A DNA stretch of 64,000 nt. Origin: Streptomyces sp. NBC_01716. GTDB lineage: Bacteria; Actinomycetota; Actinomycetes; Streptomycetales; Streptomycetaceae. This document shows positions 53,678 through 62,341 of the stretch, piece after piece (the stretch's first letter is position 1; each line of letters starts with the position of its first letter). Where the stretch lies: assembly GCF_036248275.1 (NCBI RefSeq), contig NZ_CP109181.1, positions 5,890,001 to 5,954,000 of the forward strand, read 5' to 3'. A model generated the notes under the pieces. It searched no databases and was not told the DNA's origin. It worked only from the letters and a program-made list of their open reading frames with translations. A program made the translations under genes and the position numbers.

Positions 53678-54625
53678 ATGGATCTGGACACGACGCCGGC
53701 CCGGCCGCGGACACCCGAACGGTTCGAGCCGGGTGAGGGCTGTCTGACGACGGCCATCCGGATCCCGGTCCGGATCGTCGTGCTCGTTCTCGTCGTCCCG
53801 GTGCGGATGGTCTGGGACCTGCTCGCTGGCGGCGCGAGGGTGGCGTACCGCTCCGTGCTGACGCCGGTCGGGCGAGGCATCGCACTGGCCTGCTCGTGGG
53901 CGTACGAGACGCTGCTCGCCCCGGTCGGGCACGCCGTGGGCGTGGCGCTGGGGTTCCTGGGCAAGGTGCTGTTCGTCTGGCCGTGGGTGGCGCTGTGGCG
54001 GTATGTGGTGGTGCCGGTGGTGCGGTACGGGTTGGTGGTGCCGCTGGTGTGGTTGTACGAGACCGTCCTCACCCCTGTCGGCCACGGCATCGCCTTCGTC
54101 TGTTCCTGGGTCTACGAGACGGTCCTCACCCCCGTCGGTCACGGCCTCGTCTGGCTCGTCGTCACCCTGGTGGTCACCCCGCTCGGCTGGTTCTACCGCG
54201 CAGTCCTCGCCCCCGTAGGCCGCGAGATCGCCGACGCCATCGGCGTCGCCTGGCGGATCGCCGGACAGATCTCGCGCGCGGCCGGCCGGGGGCTGAAATG
54301 GCTGGCCCGGGTCCTGGTCGGGCAGCCCGTCAGCTGGTTCTACCGCACCGTCTGCACACCGGTGGGGCATCTGGTCCGCGACTACGTCTGGGCCCCGGCC
54401 AAGAAGGCGGCCGTCGAGACCGGCCGGGCGGTCGGCAGTGCGCTGCGCTCCATGGGGCAGACGGTCGGGCAGGCCCGCCGCGACGCCTGGCGCGCTCTGG
54501 TCGGGGCCCCGCGCCCGGCCGAGCCTGTGAAGGCGTCACTCGACGGGGCGCGTACGCTGGGAGATACAACAACCGTCCCCGGCGTGGTACCCGCACCCGA
54601 GATCTCCCTGCGTAAGCAGGTGTGA
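53678..54625 (+). CDS. Membrane protein with six Y-x3-L/C-x-P-V-G repeats
   Basis: A 315-residue protein with no recognised family. A motif of the form Y-[ER]-x-[VL]-[LC]-[TA]-P-V-G-[HR] recurs six times, with Tyr at residues 57, 76, 127, 146, 173 and 222. Copies 1-2 and 3-4 are 19 residues apart. Between them are hydrophobic stretches (TLVVTPLGWF, VALGFLGKVLFVWPWVALW). The tail after about 240 is polar and basic. The pattern suggests re-entrant or amphipathic hairpins repeated by duplication. The ATG is given. It lies immediately upstream of the radical-SAM-linked gene. Function unknown. Confidence 0.75.
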   Translation: MDLDTTPARPRTPERFEPGEGCLTTAIRIPVRIVVLVLVVPVRMVWDLLAGGARVAYRSVLTPVGRGIALACSWAYETLLAPVGHAVGVALGFLGKVLFVWPWVALWRYVVVPVVRYGLVVPLVWLYETVLTPVGHGIAFVCSWVYETVLTPVGHGLVWLVVTLVVTPLGWFYRAVLAPVGREIADAIGVAWRIAGQISRAAGRGLKWLARVLVGQPVSWFYRTVCTPVGHLVRDYVWAPAKKAAVETGRAVGSALRSMGQTVGQARRDAWRALVGAPRPAEPVKASLDGARTLGDTTTVPGVVPAPEISLRKQV

Positions 54626-54713
54626 GCCGGGTTTTCCGGGGCCGACCGCCCGGTCGGCCGCGCGTCCGAGGGTGTGCGCCACCGCGCGCACCCCGCACCG
54701 AGGAGAAGAACCA

Positions 54714-55538
54714 CTGGGCAAGCGACAGCCCGAAGGCCCCCCGCCCGCGCCGGCGGTGCAGCGCATCAGACTGCGTTACACCAAGCGTGGCCGCCTCCGG
54801 TTCACCAGCCACCGCGATTTCCAGCGCGCCTTCGAGCGGGCCCTGCGCCGCGCCGACGTCCCCATGGCGTACTCGGCGGGTTTCACCCCGCACCCCAAGG
54901 TGTCCTACGCCAATGCCGCACCCACCGGCACGGGCAGCGAGGCCGAGTATCTGGAGATCGCACTCGCGGCGCCGCGCGACCCCCACACACTGCGCGAACT
55001 GCTCGACGAGTCGCTGCCCACCGGGCTCGACATCATCGACGCCGTCGAGGCCCGTACCTCGGGTCTCGCCGACCGGCTCACCGCCTCCGAGTGGGAGCTG
55101 CGGCTCGACGGGGTGGCGTACGAGGAGGCCGAGCGCGCGGTGAGTGCCTTCCTCGCCGCCGAGGTGGTGGAGGTCGAGCGTCGTGCGAAGAACGGCATGC
55201 GGACCTTCGACGCCCGGGAGCCCGTCGTCGACCTGCGGACCCTTCCTCCACAGGCCGATAGGCCGCAGGGGGAGCGCTGTGCGATACTGCGGCTGGTTGT
55301 TCGGCACGTGACACCCGCCGTTCGACCCGACGACGTCCTTTCCGGTCTCCGAGCTGTGGCCGACCTGGCGCCGCCGGTCCCCGCAGCGGTGACCAGGCTG
55401 GCGCAGGGGCTCTTCGACGAGGAGTCCGGAACGGTGACCGACCCGCTCGCGCCCGACCGCGAGGCGGTCACGGCAGGCCCTTCCACGGCCGCCGGACCCG
55501 CCGCCGCGAAGGCGCCTGAAGGTGCGATTTCCGCGTAG
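54714..55538 (+). CDS. Radical-SAM-linked protein, TIGR03936 family (apparent CTG start)
   Basis: A 274-residue partner of the TIGR03960 radical SAM protein, with the family opening LRYTKRGRLRFTSHRDFQRA and SAGFTPHPKVSYANAAP. The conserved N-terminus begins at a CTG codon (LGKRQPEGPPPAPAV) with AGGAG eight bases upstream. No ATG, GTG or TTG lies between that site and the homologous region. A GTG 14 codons earlier would add a poor, non-conserved extension and has no proper ribosome-binding site. In other Streptomyces the protein starts MGKRQPEG. RNase E follows at about 240 bases. Confidence 0.9.
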   Translation: MGKRQPEGPPPAPAVQRIRLRYTKRGRLRFTSHRDFQRAFERALRRADVPMAYSAGFTPHPKVSYANAAPTGTGSEAEYLEIALAAPRDPHTLRELLDESLPTGLDIIDAVEARTSGLADRLTASEWELRLDGVAYEEAERAVSAFLAAEVVEVERRAKNGMRTFDAREPVVDLRTLPPQADRPQGERCAILRLVVRHVTPAVRPDDVLSGLRAVADLAPPVPAAVTRLAQGLFDEESGTVTDPLAPDREAVTAGPSTAAGPAAAKAPEGAISA

Positions 55539-55776
55539 GACGGTTGTTGTAGCGCGGCCCTTGTACTCGGGAGCCACCTGGGTCGGGCGGCGCGCTGACC
55601 ACGAAGACTTTCGCCAGGCCGTACGTGCAACGCGTACGTACGGAACCGGCGACCCAGACATAACAGCTCCTGTGCGGCGCCCGCGCCCCGGACGGCGGCA
55701 ATCGCGCCTCAGCGCGGGCCGCGGCCGGACCGGATCAAGGCGTGGCGCCCGGGAGCGTGACGGGAGAACCGCCCGC

Positions 55777-58700
55777 ATGTCCCAGAACGAACCCGGTACG
55801 AACCGGGAGACCGAAGAAGAACTGAACAGCCCCAGCGACACACTGCCGCCGCGCCGCAGGCGCCGCGCCGCGTCGCGTCCGGCGGGGCCGCCGTCGGCGG
55901 CGGCCGATGCCGCCGAGGGGGCGAAGGTCACGGCGAACGTGACGGACGACTCAGCGGCAGCCGGCGCGGACGCGGGTCGGGCCGAGGCCGCCGCCGATGA
56001 GGCCGCGCCGCCGCGTGCCCGGCGCCGTGCGACCCGTAAGGTCGCGGCGCCCGCCGAGAGCGCGCCGGAGCCGGTTGTCGAGCCCGTGGCCGAGGCCGCC
56101 CCTGAGCCCGCGCCCGTCGCCGAGCAGGACCGCGCGCCGGTCGCCGATGAGCCCGCGCCGCCGCGTACGCGCCGCCGTGCGACCCGTAAGGTCGCCGCCC
56201 CGGCCGAGACGGTCGCCGAGCCGGTGATCGAACCTGTTGTCGAGCCCGCCGCCCCCGAGGCCGTCGCCGAGCCTGTCGCAGCCGCCGATGAGCCCGCGCC
56301 GCCGCGCGCCCGGCGCCGTGCGACCCGTAAGGTCGCGGCGCCCGCCGAGACCGAGCCCGAGGCCGTCGCCGAGCCGGAGCCCGAGACCGCGCCGGTCGCC
56401 GAGGAAGCCGCGCCGCCCCGTACGCGCCGCCGCGCGACCCGCAAGGTGACCGCGCCTGCCACCACCCCCCGGCCCGTCGAGGCCGACACCGACGACGAGA
56501 TCGCGCAGGGCGAGACGCTCCCCGAGAACGCCGTCACCCAGATCACCGCCGACGAGGCGCAGGTCGAGGCCGCCGAGACGGCCGCCACCCGTGGCCGCTC
56601 GCGGCGCAGGACCGGCGGTTCGCCGGAGGCCGCCGACGAGCCCAAGGCGGAGCCGAAGGCCGAGCCCAGGGCCGCCAGGAAGGCCGAGCAGCGCAACGGC
56701 TCCGCGCCGTCCGCCGCGAAGGACACCGAGACCGAGGCGCCCGAGCGCTCGCGTCGGCGCGCCACCCGGCCCGCCGTCGCCGTCTTCCAGGCGCCGGTCT
56801 TCGCCGAGCCGATGTTCCAGACCCCCGAGACGGCCGCCGCGATGGCCGCCGCCATCGACATCGAGGACGACGACGATCTCGACGAGATCGAGGACGAGAC
56901 GGTGGCCGAGGCCGTCGCGCCCGCCCCCGAGCCCTCGGGCCGCCGCCGTCGCCGTCGCCGTGGCGAGTCCGCCGACGCGGCCGAGCACGCGCCCGCCCCG
57001 GCCTCCGCCGCCGAGCGGGACGCCGACGACGAGCGGGATGCCGAGCGGTCCGCCGAGGGCGACGAGTCCGAATCCGAGTCCGAGGAGTCCGACGAGTTCG
57101 ACCGTCCCTCACGGCGCCGCCGCCGGGGCGGCCGTCGCCGTCGCCGCGGTGAGTCCGCCGAGGCCGACGAGCAGTCGGACGAGCACACCGACGACGAGGA
57201 CCGCTCCGCGGAGAGCGCCGCCGACACCGCGGAGAGCGCCGACTCCGACGAGCACGACGGCGACGACGACTCCGCAGGCCAGTCGGGCGGCGGAAGCAGC
57301 AGCAGCCGGCGGCGTCGCCGCAGGCGCCGTCGCAGCGCCGACGGTGGCTCCGACAGCGAGAACAACGGCGGCGACGACCCGGAGCGTACGGTCGTCAAGG
57401 TCCGCGAGCCGCGCGAGCGCCGTACGAAGGAGACCGAGCCCGGTACGGGCGTGGACGAGGTCCAGTCCATCAAGGGCTCGACCCGTCTCGAAGCGAAGAA
57501 GCAGCGCCGCCGCGAGGGCCGCGAGCAGGGCCGCCGCCGCGTGCCGATCATCACCGAGGCCGAGTTCCTGGCGCGCCGCGAGGCCGTCGAACGCGTGATG
57601 GTCGTCCGGCAGCACGGCGAGCGCACCCAGATCGGCGTCCTTGAGGACAACGTGCTCGTCGAGCACTACGTCAACAAGGAGCAGGCCACCAGCTACGTCG
57701 GCAACGTCTACCTGGGCAAGGTGCAGAACGTACTGCCTTCCATGGAGGCCGCGTTCGTCGACATCGGCAAGGGACGCAACGCCGTCCTGTACGCCGGCGA
57801 GGTCAACTTCGAGGCGCTGGGCATGGCGGGCGGCCCCCGCCGTATCGAGACCGCGCTCAAGTCCGGCCAGTCGGTCCTCGTCCAGGTGACGAAGGACCCG
57901 ATCGGCCACAAGGGCGCGCGCCTCACCAGTCAGGTCTCGCTCCCCGGCCGTTACCTCGTGTACGTCCCCGAGGGCTCGATGACCGGCATCAGCCGCAAGC
58001 TCCCCGACACCGAGCGGGCGCGGCTGAAGACCATCCTGAAGAAGATCGTCCCCGAGGACGCCGGCGTCATCGTCCGTACGGCCGCCGAGGGCGCGAGCGA
58101 GGACGAGCTGCGCCGCGATGTCGAGCGCCTCCAGTCGCAGTGGGAGGACATCCAGAAGAAGGCGAAGAGCGGCAACGCCCCGACGCTTCTCTACGGTGAG
58201 CCGGACATGACCGTCCGGGTCGTGCGCGACATCTTCAACGAGGACTTCACCAAGGTCATCGTCAGCGGTGACGAGGCGTGGCAGACCATCCACGGCTACG
58301 TGGAGCACGTGGCGCCCGACCTGGCCGACCGGCTGAACCGCTGGACCAGCGAGGTCGACGTCTTCGCGACGTACCGGATCGACGAGCAGCTGATGAAGGC
58401 GCTGGACCGCAAGGTCTGGCTGCCCAGCGGCGGTTCGCTGGTGATCGACAAGACCGAGGCCATGATCGTGGTCGACGTCAACACCGGGAAGTTCACCGGC
58501 CAGGGCGGCAACCTGGAGGAGACCGTCACCAGGAACAACCTGGAGGCGGCCGAGGAGATCGTGCGTCAGCTGCGGCTGCGCGACCTCGGCGGCATCGTCG
58601 TCATCGACTTCATCGACATGGTCCTCGAATCGAACCGGGATCTGGTGCTGCGGCGGCTGCTGGAGTGCCTGGGCCGGGACCGTACGAAGCATCAGGTCGC

Positions 58701-59841
58701 CGAAGTCACCTCGCTCGGCCTGGTCCAGATGACCCGTAAGCGGGTGGGCCAGGGACTGCTGGAGTCGTTCTCCGAGACCTGCGTCCACTGCAACGGGCGG
58801 GGCGTGATCGTCCACATGGAGCAGCCGACCGGCCCCGGTGGCGGTGGCAACGGCGGCGGTGGCGGCAAGCGCGCGAAGAAGCGCCGCGGCGGGTCCGGCG
58901 CCGACCAGGACCAGAGCCAGGACCACGAGCACGAGACGGCTGCCGATGTCCTGACGGACGCGGAGACCGAGTCCGAGGCCGAGGTGGCGGCGGAGGCCGC
59001 AGCCCCGGTCGCGCTGCCCGCGCCGGAGTTCGTGCCCGACGAGGAGCTCTACAGCAGCGTCGCGGAGGCCGAGACGGCCGCCCGTGGCGGGCGTTCGCGC
59101 CGCCGGGCGTCGCGCAAGGCGTCGGCTCCGGCCGGTTCGCCGAGGTCGACGGAGCCCGAGCCGAAGGCCAGGGCCGAGGAGCCGGCGGAGGTGCCGGCCC
59201 CGGTCGCGTCGTCCGTGCCGGTGGCCGAGCCCGAGCCGGTCGTGGAGGAGGCTGCCCCGGAGGCGGCCCCGCCGCGTGCCCGTCGCCGGGCCACCCGTAA
59301 GGCGTCGGCCCCGGCCGGTTCGCCGCGGACGGCCGGGTCGGACGAGGCGTCGGAGCAGGCGGCCGAGGTCGTGGTCGAGCCGTCGGCGCCGCCCGTCGCG
59401 GCGGAGCCGGAGGCCGTACGGTCCGAGGGCGCCACCGAAACGGCCGCCACGTCTGCCGAAGAAGAGGCGGCGCCGCCGCGTGCCCGTCGCCGGGCGACCC
59501 GTAAGGCGTCGGCTCCGGCCGGTTCGCCGGCGGGCGCCGAGGAGGCGGCCGTCGTTGTCGTGGACTCGGACTCGGCGGCGGAGACCGCTCCGTCGGCCGA
59601 CCAGCCCGGCGACGGCCACGCCGACGACGCGGATTCCTCGGCTCCGGTCAAGAAGACCGCCGCGAAGAAGACCGCCAAGAAGACCACGGCCAAGAAGGCG
59701 GCCACGAAGAAGACGGCGGCGAAGAAGACCGCCGCCAAGAAGACCACCACGAAGAAGGCGGCCTCGAAGTCCGCGGCCAAGAAGACATCGGCGGCCGAGC
59801 GCGAATCGGCCTCCGCCGTGTCGGTACCCACGGATGGCTGA
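55777..59841 (+). CDS. rne: Ribonuclease E/G with long disordered, repeat-rich arms
   Basis: The endoribonuclease of RNA decay and rRNA processing, 1354 residues. The N-terminal arm of about 590 residues holds four copies of PPRxRRRATRKVxAPA (near 75, 124, 170 and 208). Acidic and Arg clusters (RRRRRRRGES, SRRRRRRRRR) follow. The catalytic core carries an S1 domain near 635-720, metal-binding Asp900 (VVDVNTGKFTG) and Asp944 (VVIDFIDM). The zinc-link Cys1002 and Cys1005 are in CVHCNGRG. The C-terminal arm has three RRRAxRKASAPAGSP copies and a histone-H1-like Lys/Ala tail (KKTAAKKTAKKTTAKK). Such arms bind RNA and partner proteins. A terminator follows. Confidence 0.95.
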   Translation: MSQNEPGTNRETEEELNSPSDTLPPRRRRRAASRPAGPPSAAADAAEGAKVTANVTDDSAAAGADAGRAEAAADEAAPPRARRRATRKVAAPAESAPEPVVEPVAEAAPEPAPVAEQDRAPVADEPAPPRTRRRATRKVAAPAETVAEPVIEPVVEPAAPEAVAEPVAAADEPAPPRARRRATRKVAAPAETEPEAVAEPEPETAPVAEEAAPPRTRRRATRKVTAPATTPRPVEADTDDEIAQGETLPENAVTQITADEAQVEAAETAATRGRSRRRTGGSPEAADEPKAEPKAEPRAARKAEQRNGSAPSAAKDTETEAPERSRRRATRPAVAVFQAPVFAEPMFQTPETAAAMAAAIDIEDDDDLDEIEDETVAEAVAPAPEPSGRRRRRRRGESADAAEHAPAPASAAERDADDERDAERSAEGDESESESEESDEFDRPSRRRRRGGRRRRRGESAEADEQSDEHTDDEDRSAESAADTAESADSDEHDGDDDSAGQSGGGSSSSRRRRRRRRRSADGGSDSENNGGDDPERTVVKVREPRERRTKETEPGTGVDEVQSIKGSTRLEAKKQRRREGREQGRRRVPIITEAEFLARREAVERVMVVRQHGERTQIGVLEDNVLVEHYVNKEQATSYVGNVYLGKVQNVLPSMEAAFVDIGKGRNAVLYAGEVNFEALGMAGGPRRIETALKSGQSVLVQVTKDPIGHKGARLTSQVSLPGRYLVYVPEGSMTGISRKLPDTERARLKTILKKIVPEDAGVIVRTAAEGASEDELRRDVERLQSQWEDIQKKAKSGNAPTLLYGEPDMTVRVVRDIFNEDFTKVIVSGDEAWQTIHGYVEHVAPDLADRLNRWTSEVDVFATYRIDEQLMKALDRKVWLPSGGSLVIDKTEAMIVVDVNTGKFTGQGGNLEETVTRNNLEAAEEIVRQLRLRDLGGIVVIDFIDMVLESNRDLVLRRLLECLGRDRTKHQVAEVTSLGLVQMTRKRVGQGLLESFSETCVHCNGRGVIVHMEQPTGPGGGGNGGGGGKRAKKRRGGSGADQDQSQDHEHETAADVLTDAETESEAEVAAEAAAPVALPAPEFVPDEELYSSVAEAETAARGGRSRRRASRKASAPAGSPRSTEPEPKARAEEPAEVPAPVASSVPVAEPEPVVEEAAPEAAPPRARRRATRKASAPAGSPRTAGSDEASEQAAEVVVEPSAPPVAAEPEAVRSEGATETAATSAEEEAAPPRARRRATRKASAPAGSPAGAEEAAVVVVDSDSAAETAPSADQPGDGHADDADSSAPVKKTAAKKTAKKTTAKKAATKKTAAKKTAAKKTTTKKAASKSAAKKTSAAERESASAVSVPTDG

Positions 59842-59880
59842 GCGCGTGAGCTGAACCTTTGGTGACCGCCAGTTGAACGG

Positions 59881-59929
59881 CCCGTGCCCCGCCCTGGGAA
59901 TCCAGCGGCGGGGCACGGGTCTTTTGTTT
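59881..59929 (+). terminator. Rho-independent terminator after rne
   Basis: Perfect 13-base arms CCCGTGCCCCGCC / GGCGGGGCACGGG followed by TCTTTTGTTT. One of the few hairpins here with a real T-run. Confidence 0.92.
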
Positions 59930-60062
59930 CATGGTTGATGTGATTGGTGCGGTTAACGGTTAACAGGCCAGAAATTCTGTCGGAAATCCCTGATAATGTG
60001 ACTGGCGGTCCCCGCCGACGACAGTCCCCGCCCGGAACCTGCGGTCGGGGACGGCCCGTACA

Positions 60063-60076
60063 GGGACAGCTGTCCC
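60063..60076. promoter_or_regulatory. 14-bp palindrome upstream of the glycan cluster
   Basis: GGGACAGCTGTCCC is a perfect palindrome about 125 bases before the aminotransferase start, within a stretch rich in short inverted repeats (GTCCCCG / CGGGGAC). It may be an operator; the factor is unknown. Confidence 0.45.
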
Positions 60077-60200
60077 ACACATTCCTCGGCAGGGCGTCGG
60101 CCATCGCGCCGTAGGGGTACACGCGGCCTCATGAGACGCGCGCTGCACTCCTGGCCTCTGCCCCAGAGAGCTTTCGCGGTGTTCAAGGAGGACGACGTCC

Positions 60201-61319
60201 ATGTCGACCAGTGAAGTGCGGCCCATCCCCGCCGCCCGCCCGGTCATCGGGGAAGAAGAGATCGAGGCCGCGGTACGTGTGCTGCGCACCGGCCGCGTTG
60301 TGCAGGGCCCCGAAGTGGCCGCGTTCGAGGAAGGCTTCGCCGAGCTCGTCGCCGGCCGGCACTGCGTGGCCGTGAACTCCGGCACATCGGCGCTCCACCT
60401 GCTCCTGCTCGCCCTCGGCATCGGCCCGGGTGACGAGGTCATCGTCCCGTCGTTCTCGTTCGCCGCCTCCGCCAACGCCGTCCGGCTCGTCGGCGCCGAC
60501 GTCGTCTTCGCCGACATCGAGCCCGGCAACTTCGGTCTCGACCCGGCCGCCGTCGAGGCCGCGATCACCCCGCGCACCGCCGCGATCATGCCGGTGCATC
60601 TCTACGGCAACCCGGCCTCGATGGACAAGCTGATGCCCATCGCAGACAAGCACAAGCTCGCCGTCGTGGAGGACGCCTGCCAGGCGCACGCCGCGTCCCT
60701 GCACGGCACGCCCGTCGGCGCCTTCGGCTCCGGCGGCACCTTCAGCTTCTACCCGACGAAGAACATGCACTCCCTCGAAGGCGGCATGATCGCCACCGGT
60801 GACGCCGAGGTCGCCCGCACCCTGCGCCTGCTGCGCAACCAGGGCATGGAGCAGCGGTACGCCAACGAGATCGTCGGCGCCAACATGCGTCTCACCGATG
60901 TGGCCGCCGCCATCGGCCGGGTGCAGCTCACCAAGCTCGCCGGCTGGACCGAGCAGCGCCGTGCCAACGCCGCGTACCTGACCGAGAACATCACCGCGCC
61001 CGGTGTGGTCACACCGCCGGTCGCCGAGGGCGCGCACCACGTGTACCACCAGTACACCGTCCGGATCAGCGGTGACCGCGACGCCGCCATGGCCGCGCTC
61101 ACCGAGGCGGGCGTCGGCAACGCCGTGTACTACCCGACCCCCATCCACCGGCTGCGGCCGTTCTGGGAGCCGGACCAGAAGGCCGGACGTCACTGGGACC
61201 TGCCGGAGACCGAGCGGGCGGCGGCCGAGGTCGTCTCGCTTCCGGTGCACCCCTCGCTGTCCGAGTCGGACCTGGAGCGGATCGTGACCGCCGTGAACAA
61301 GCTGGGAGAGAACCTGTGA
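60201..61319 (+). CDS. DegT/DnrJ/EryC1/StrS sugar aminotransferase
   Basis: A PLP-dependent enzyme of 372 residues that aminates keto-sugar nucleotides. PLP-binding Lys187 is in SFYPTKNMHSLEGG. The DegT hallmarks GRVVQGPEVAAFEE, AVNSGTSALHLLL and EDACQAHAASLHG are present. AAGGAGG precedes the ATG. It is the first gene of a cluster with Gfo/Idh and glycosyltransferase genes, each overlapping the next. That points to an amino sugar built into a cell-surface glycan. Confidence 0.95.
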   Translation: MSTSEVRPIPAARPVIGEEEIEAAVRVLRTGRVVQGPEVAAFEEGFAELVAGRHCVAVNSGTSALHLLLLALGIGPGDEVIVPSFSFAASANAVRLVGADVVFADIEPGNFGLDPAAVEAAITPRTAAIMPVHLYGNPASMDKLMPIADKHKLAVVEDACQAHAASLHGTPVGAFGSGGTFSFYPTKNMHSLEGGMIATGDAEVARTLRLLRNQGMEQRYANEIVGANMRLTDVAAAIGRVQLTKLAGWTEQRRANAAYLTENITAPGVVTPPVAEGAHHVYHQYTVRISGDRDAAMAALTEAGVGNAVYYPTPIHRLRPFWEPDQKAGRHWDLPETERAAAEVVSLPVHPSLSESDLERIVTAVNKLGENL

Positions 61320-62341
61320 CCACCGCTGGGGGACTGCGCGCCGGCCTGATCGGCCTCGGTTCGATGGGGCGCCACCACGCGCGTGTGCTGGCCGGACTCG
61401 ACGGCGTCACGCTCGTCGGGGTCGTCGACCCGCTCGGCGACAAGAACGGACTGGCCCAGGGCGCGCCCGTCCTGGACACCGTCGGCGAACTGCTCGCACT
61501 CGGCGTCGACTACGCCGTCATCGCCTGCCCGACCGCCCTCCACGAGGAGGTCGGCATCCAGCTCGCCGAGGCCGGGGTCAGCGCGCTCATCGAGAAGCCC
61601 CTCGCCGACACGGTCGACGGCGCGCGCCGCCTGGTCGAGGCCTTCGAATCGCGCGACCTCGTCGCCGGTGTCGGCCACATCGAGCGCTGCAACCCGGCGC
61701 TGCGCAGCCTGCGCACCCGGCTGGAGGCGGGCGAGCTCGGCGACGTGTACCAGGTGGTGACCCGCCGTCAGGGCCCCTTCCCGCACCGGATCGCCGACGT
61801 CGGCGTGGTCAAGGACCTCGCCACCCACGACATCGACCTGACCGGCTGGGTGACGGGCCAGGCGTACACCTCGATCTCCGCCCACACCGTGTCCAAGAGC
61901 GGTCGCCCGCACGAGGACATGGTCTCCGCCGTGGGCCGGCTCTCCGACGGCACGATGGTCAACCACCTCGTGAACTGGCTGAGCCCGCTCAAGGAGCGCT
62001 TCACCTCGGTCACCGGCGAACGCGGCTGCTTCATCGCCGACACCCTCACCGCCGACCTGACCTTCTACTCCAACGCTGCGGTGACGACCGAGTGGGAGGC
62101 CCTGCGCGCCTTCCGCGGCGTCGCCGAGGGCGACATGATCCGCTACGCCATCCCCAAGCGCGAGCCGCTGCTGGTGGAGCACGAACTGTTCCGTGACGCC
62201 GTCCTCGGCGAGTCCCACGACATCTGCACACTGCGGCAGGGTCTTCGTACGGTCGAGGTAGCAGCGTCGGTGCTGGAGTCGGCCGCGAGCGGCCGCACGG
62301 TGGCTGTCGAGACAGGAGAGCCCGCGAGCCATGTCGGCTGA
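61316..62341 (+). CDS. Gfo/Idh/MocA-family sugar oxidoreductase
   Basis: A 341-residue NAD(P)-dependent dehydrogenase. The Rossmann motif is GLIGLGSMGRHHARVLAG at about 10-27. The signature EKPLADTV follows near 100, then the GFO/IDH C-terminal sheet. The GTG start overlaps the aminotransferase stop (GTGA). It probably makes the keto-sugar used by the aminotransferase, such as a 3-keto or uronate derivative. It overlaps the GT4 gene by 11 bases. Confidence 0.94.
   Translation: MTTAGGLRAGLIGLGSMGRHHARVLAGLDGVTLVGVVDPLGDKNGLAQGAPVLDTVGELLALGVDYAVIACPTALHEEVGIQLAEAGVSALIEKPLADTVDGARRLVEAFESRDLVAGVGHIERCNPALRSLRTRLEAGELGDVYQVVTRRQGPFPHRIADVGVVKDLATHDIDLTGWVTGQAYTSISAHTVSKSGRPHEDMVSAVGRLSDGTMVNHLVNWLSPLKERFTSVTGERGCFIADTLTADLTFYSNAAVTTEWEALRAFRGVAEGDMIRYAIPKREPLLVEHELFRDAVLGESHDICTLRQGLRTVEVAASVLESAASGRTVAVETGEPASHVG

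Larger units (their letters stand above)
59842..60200. other. Intergenic region after rne with terminator and promoter
   Basis: About 360 bases without a gene. It holds the rne terminator, a tandem GGTTAACGGTTAAC near 59951, and a TAATGT box near 59994-59999. A perfect palindrome is at 60063-60076. rplU and rpmA, which usually follow rne, are not here. Confidence 0.7.
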
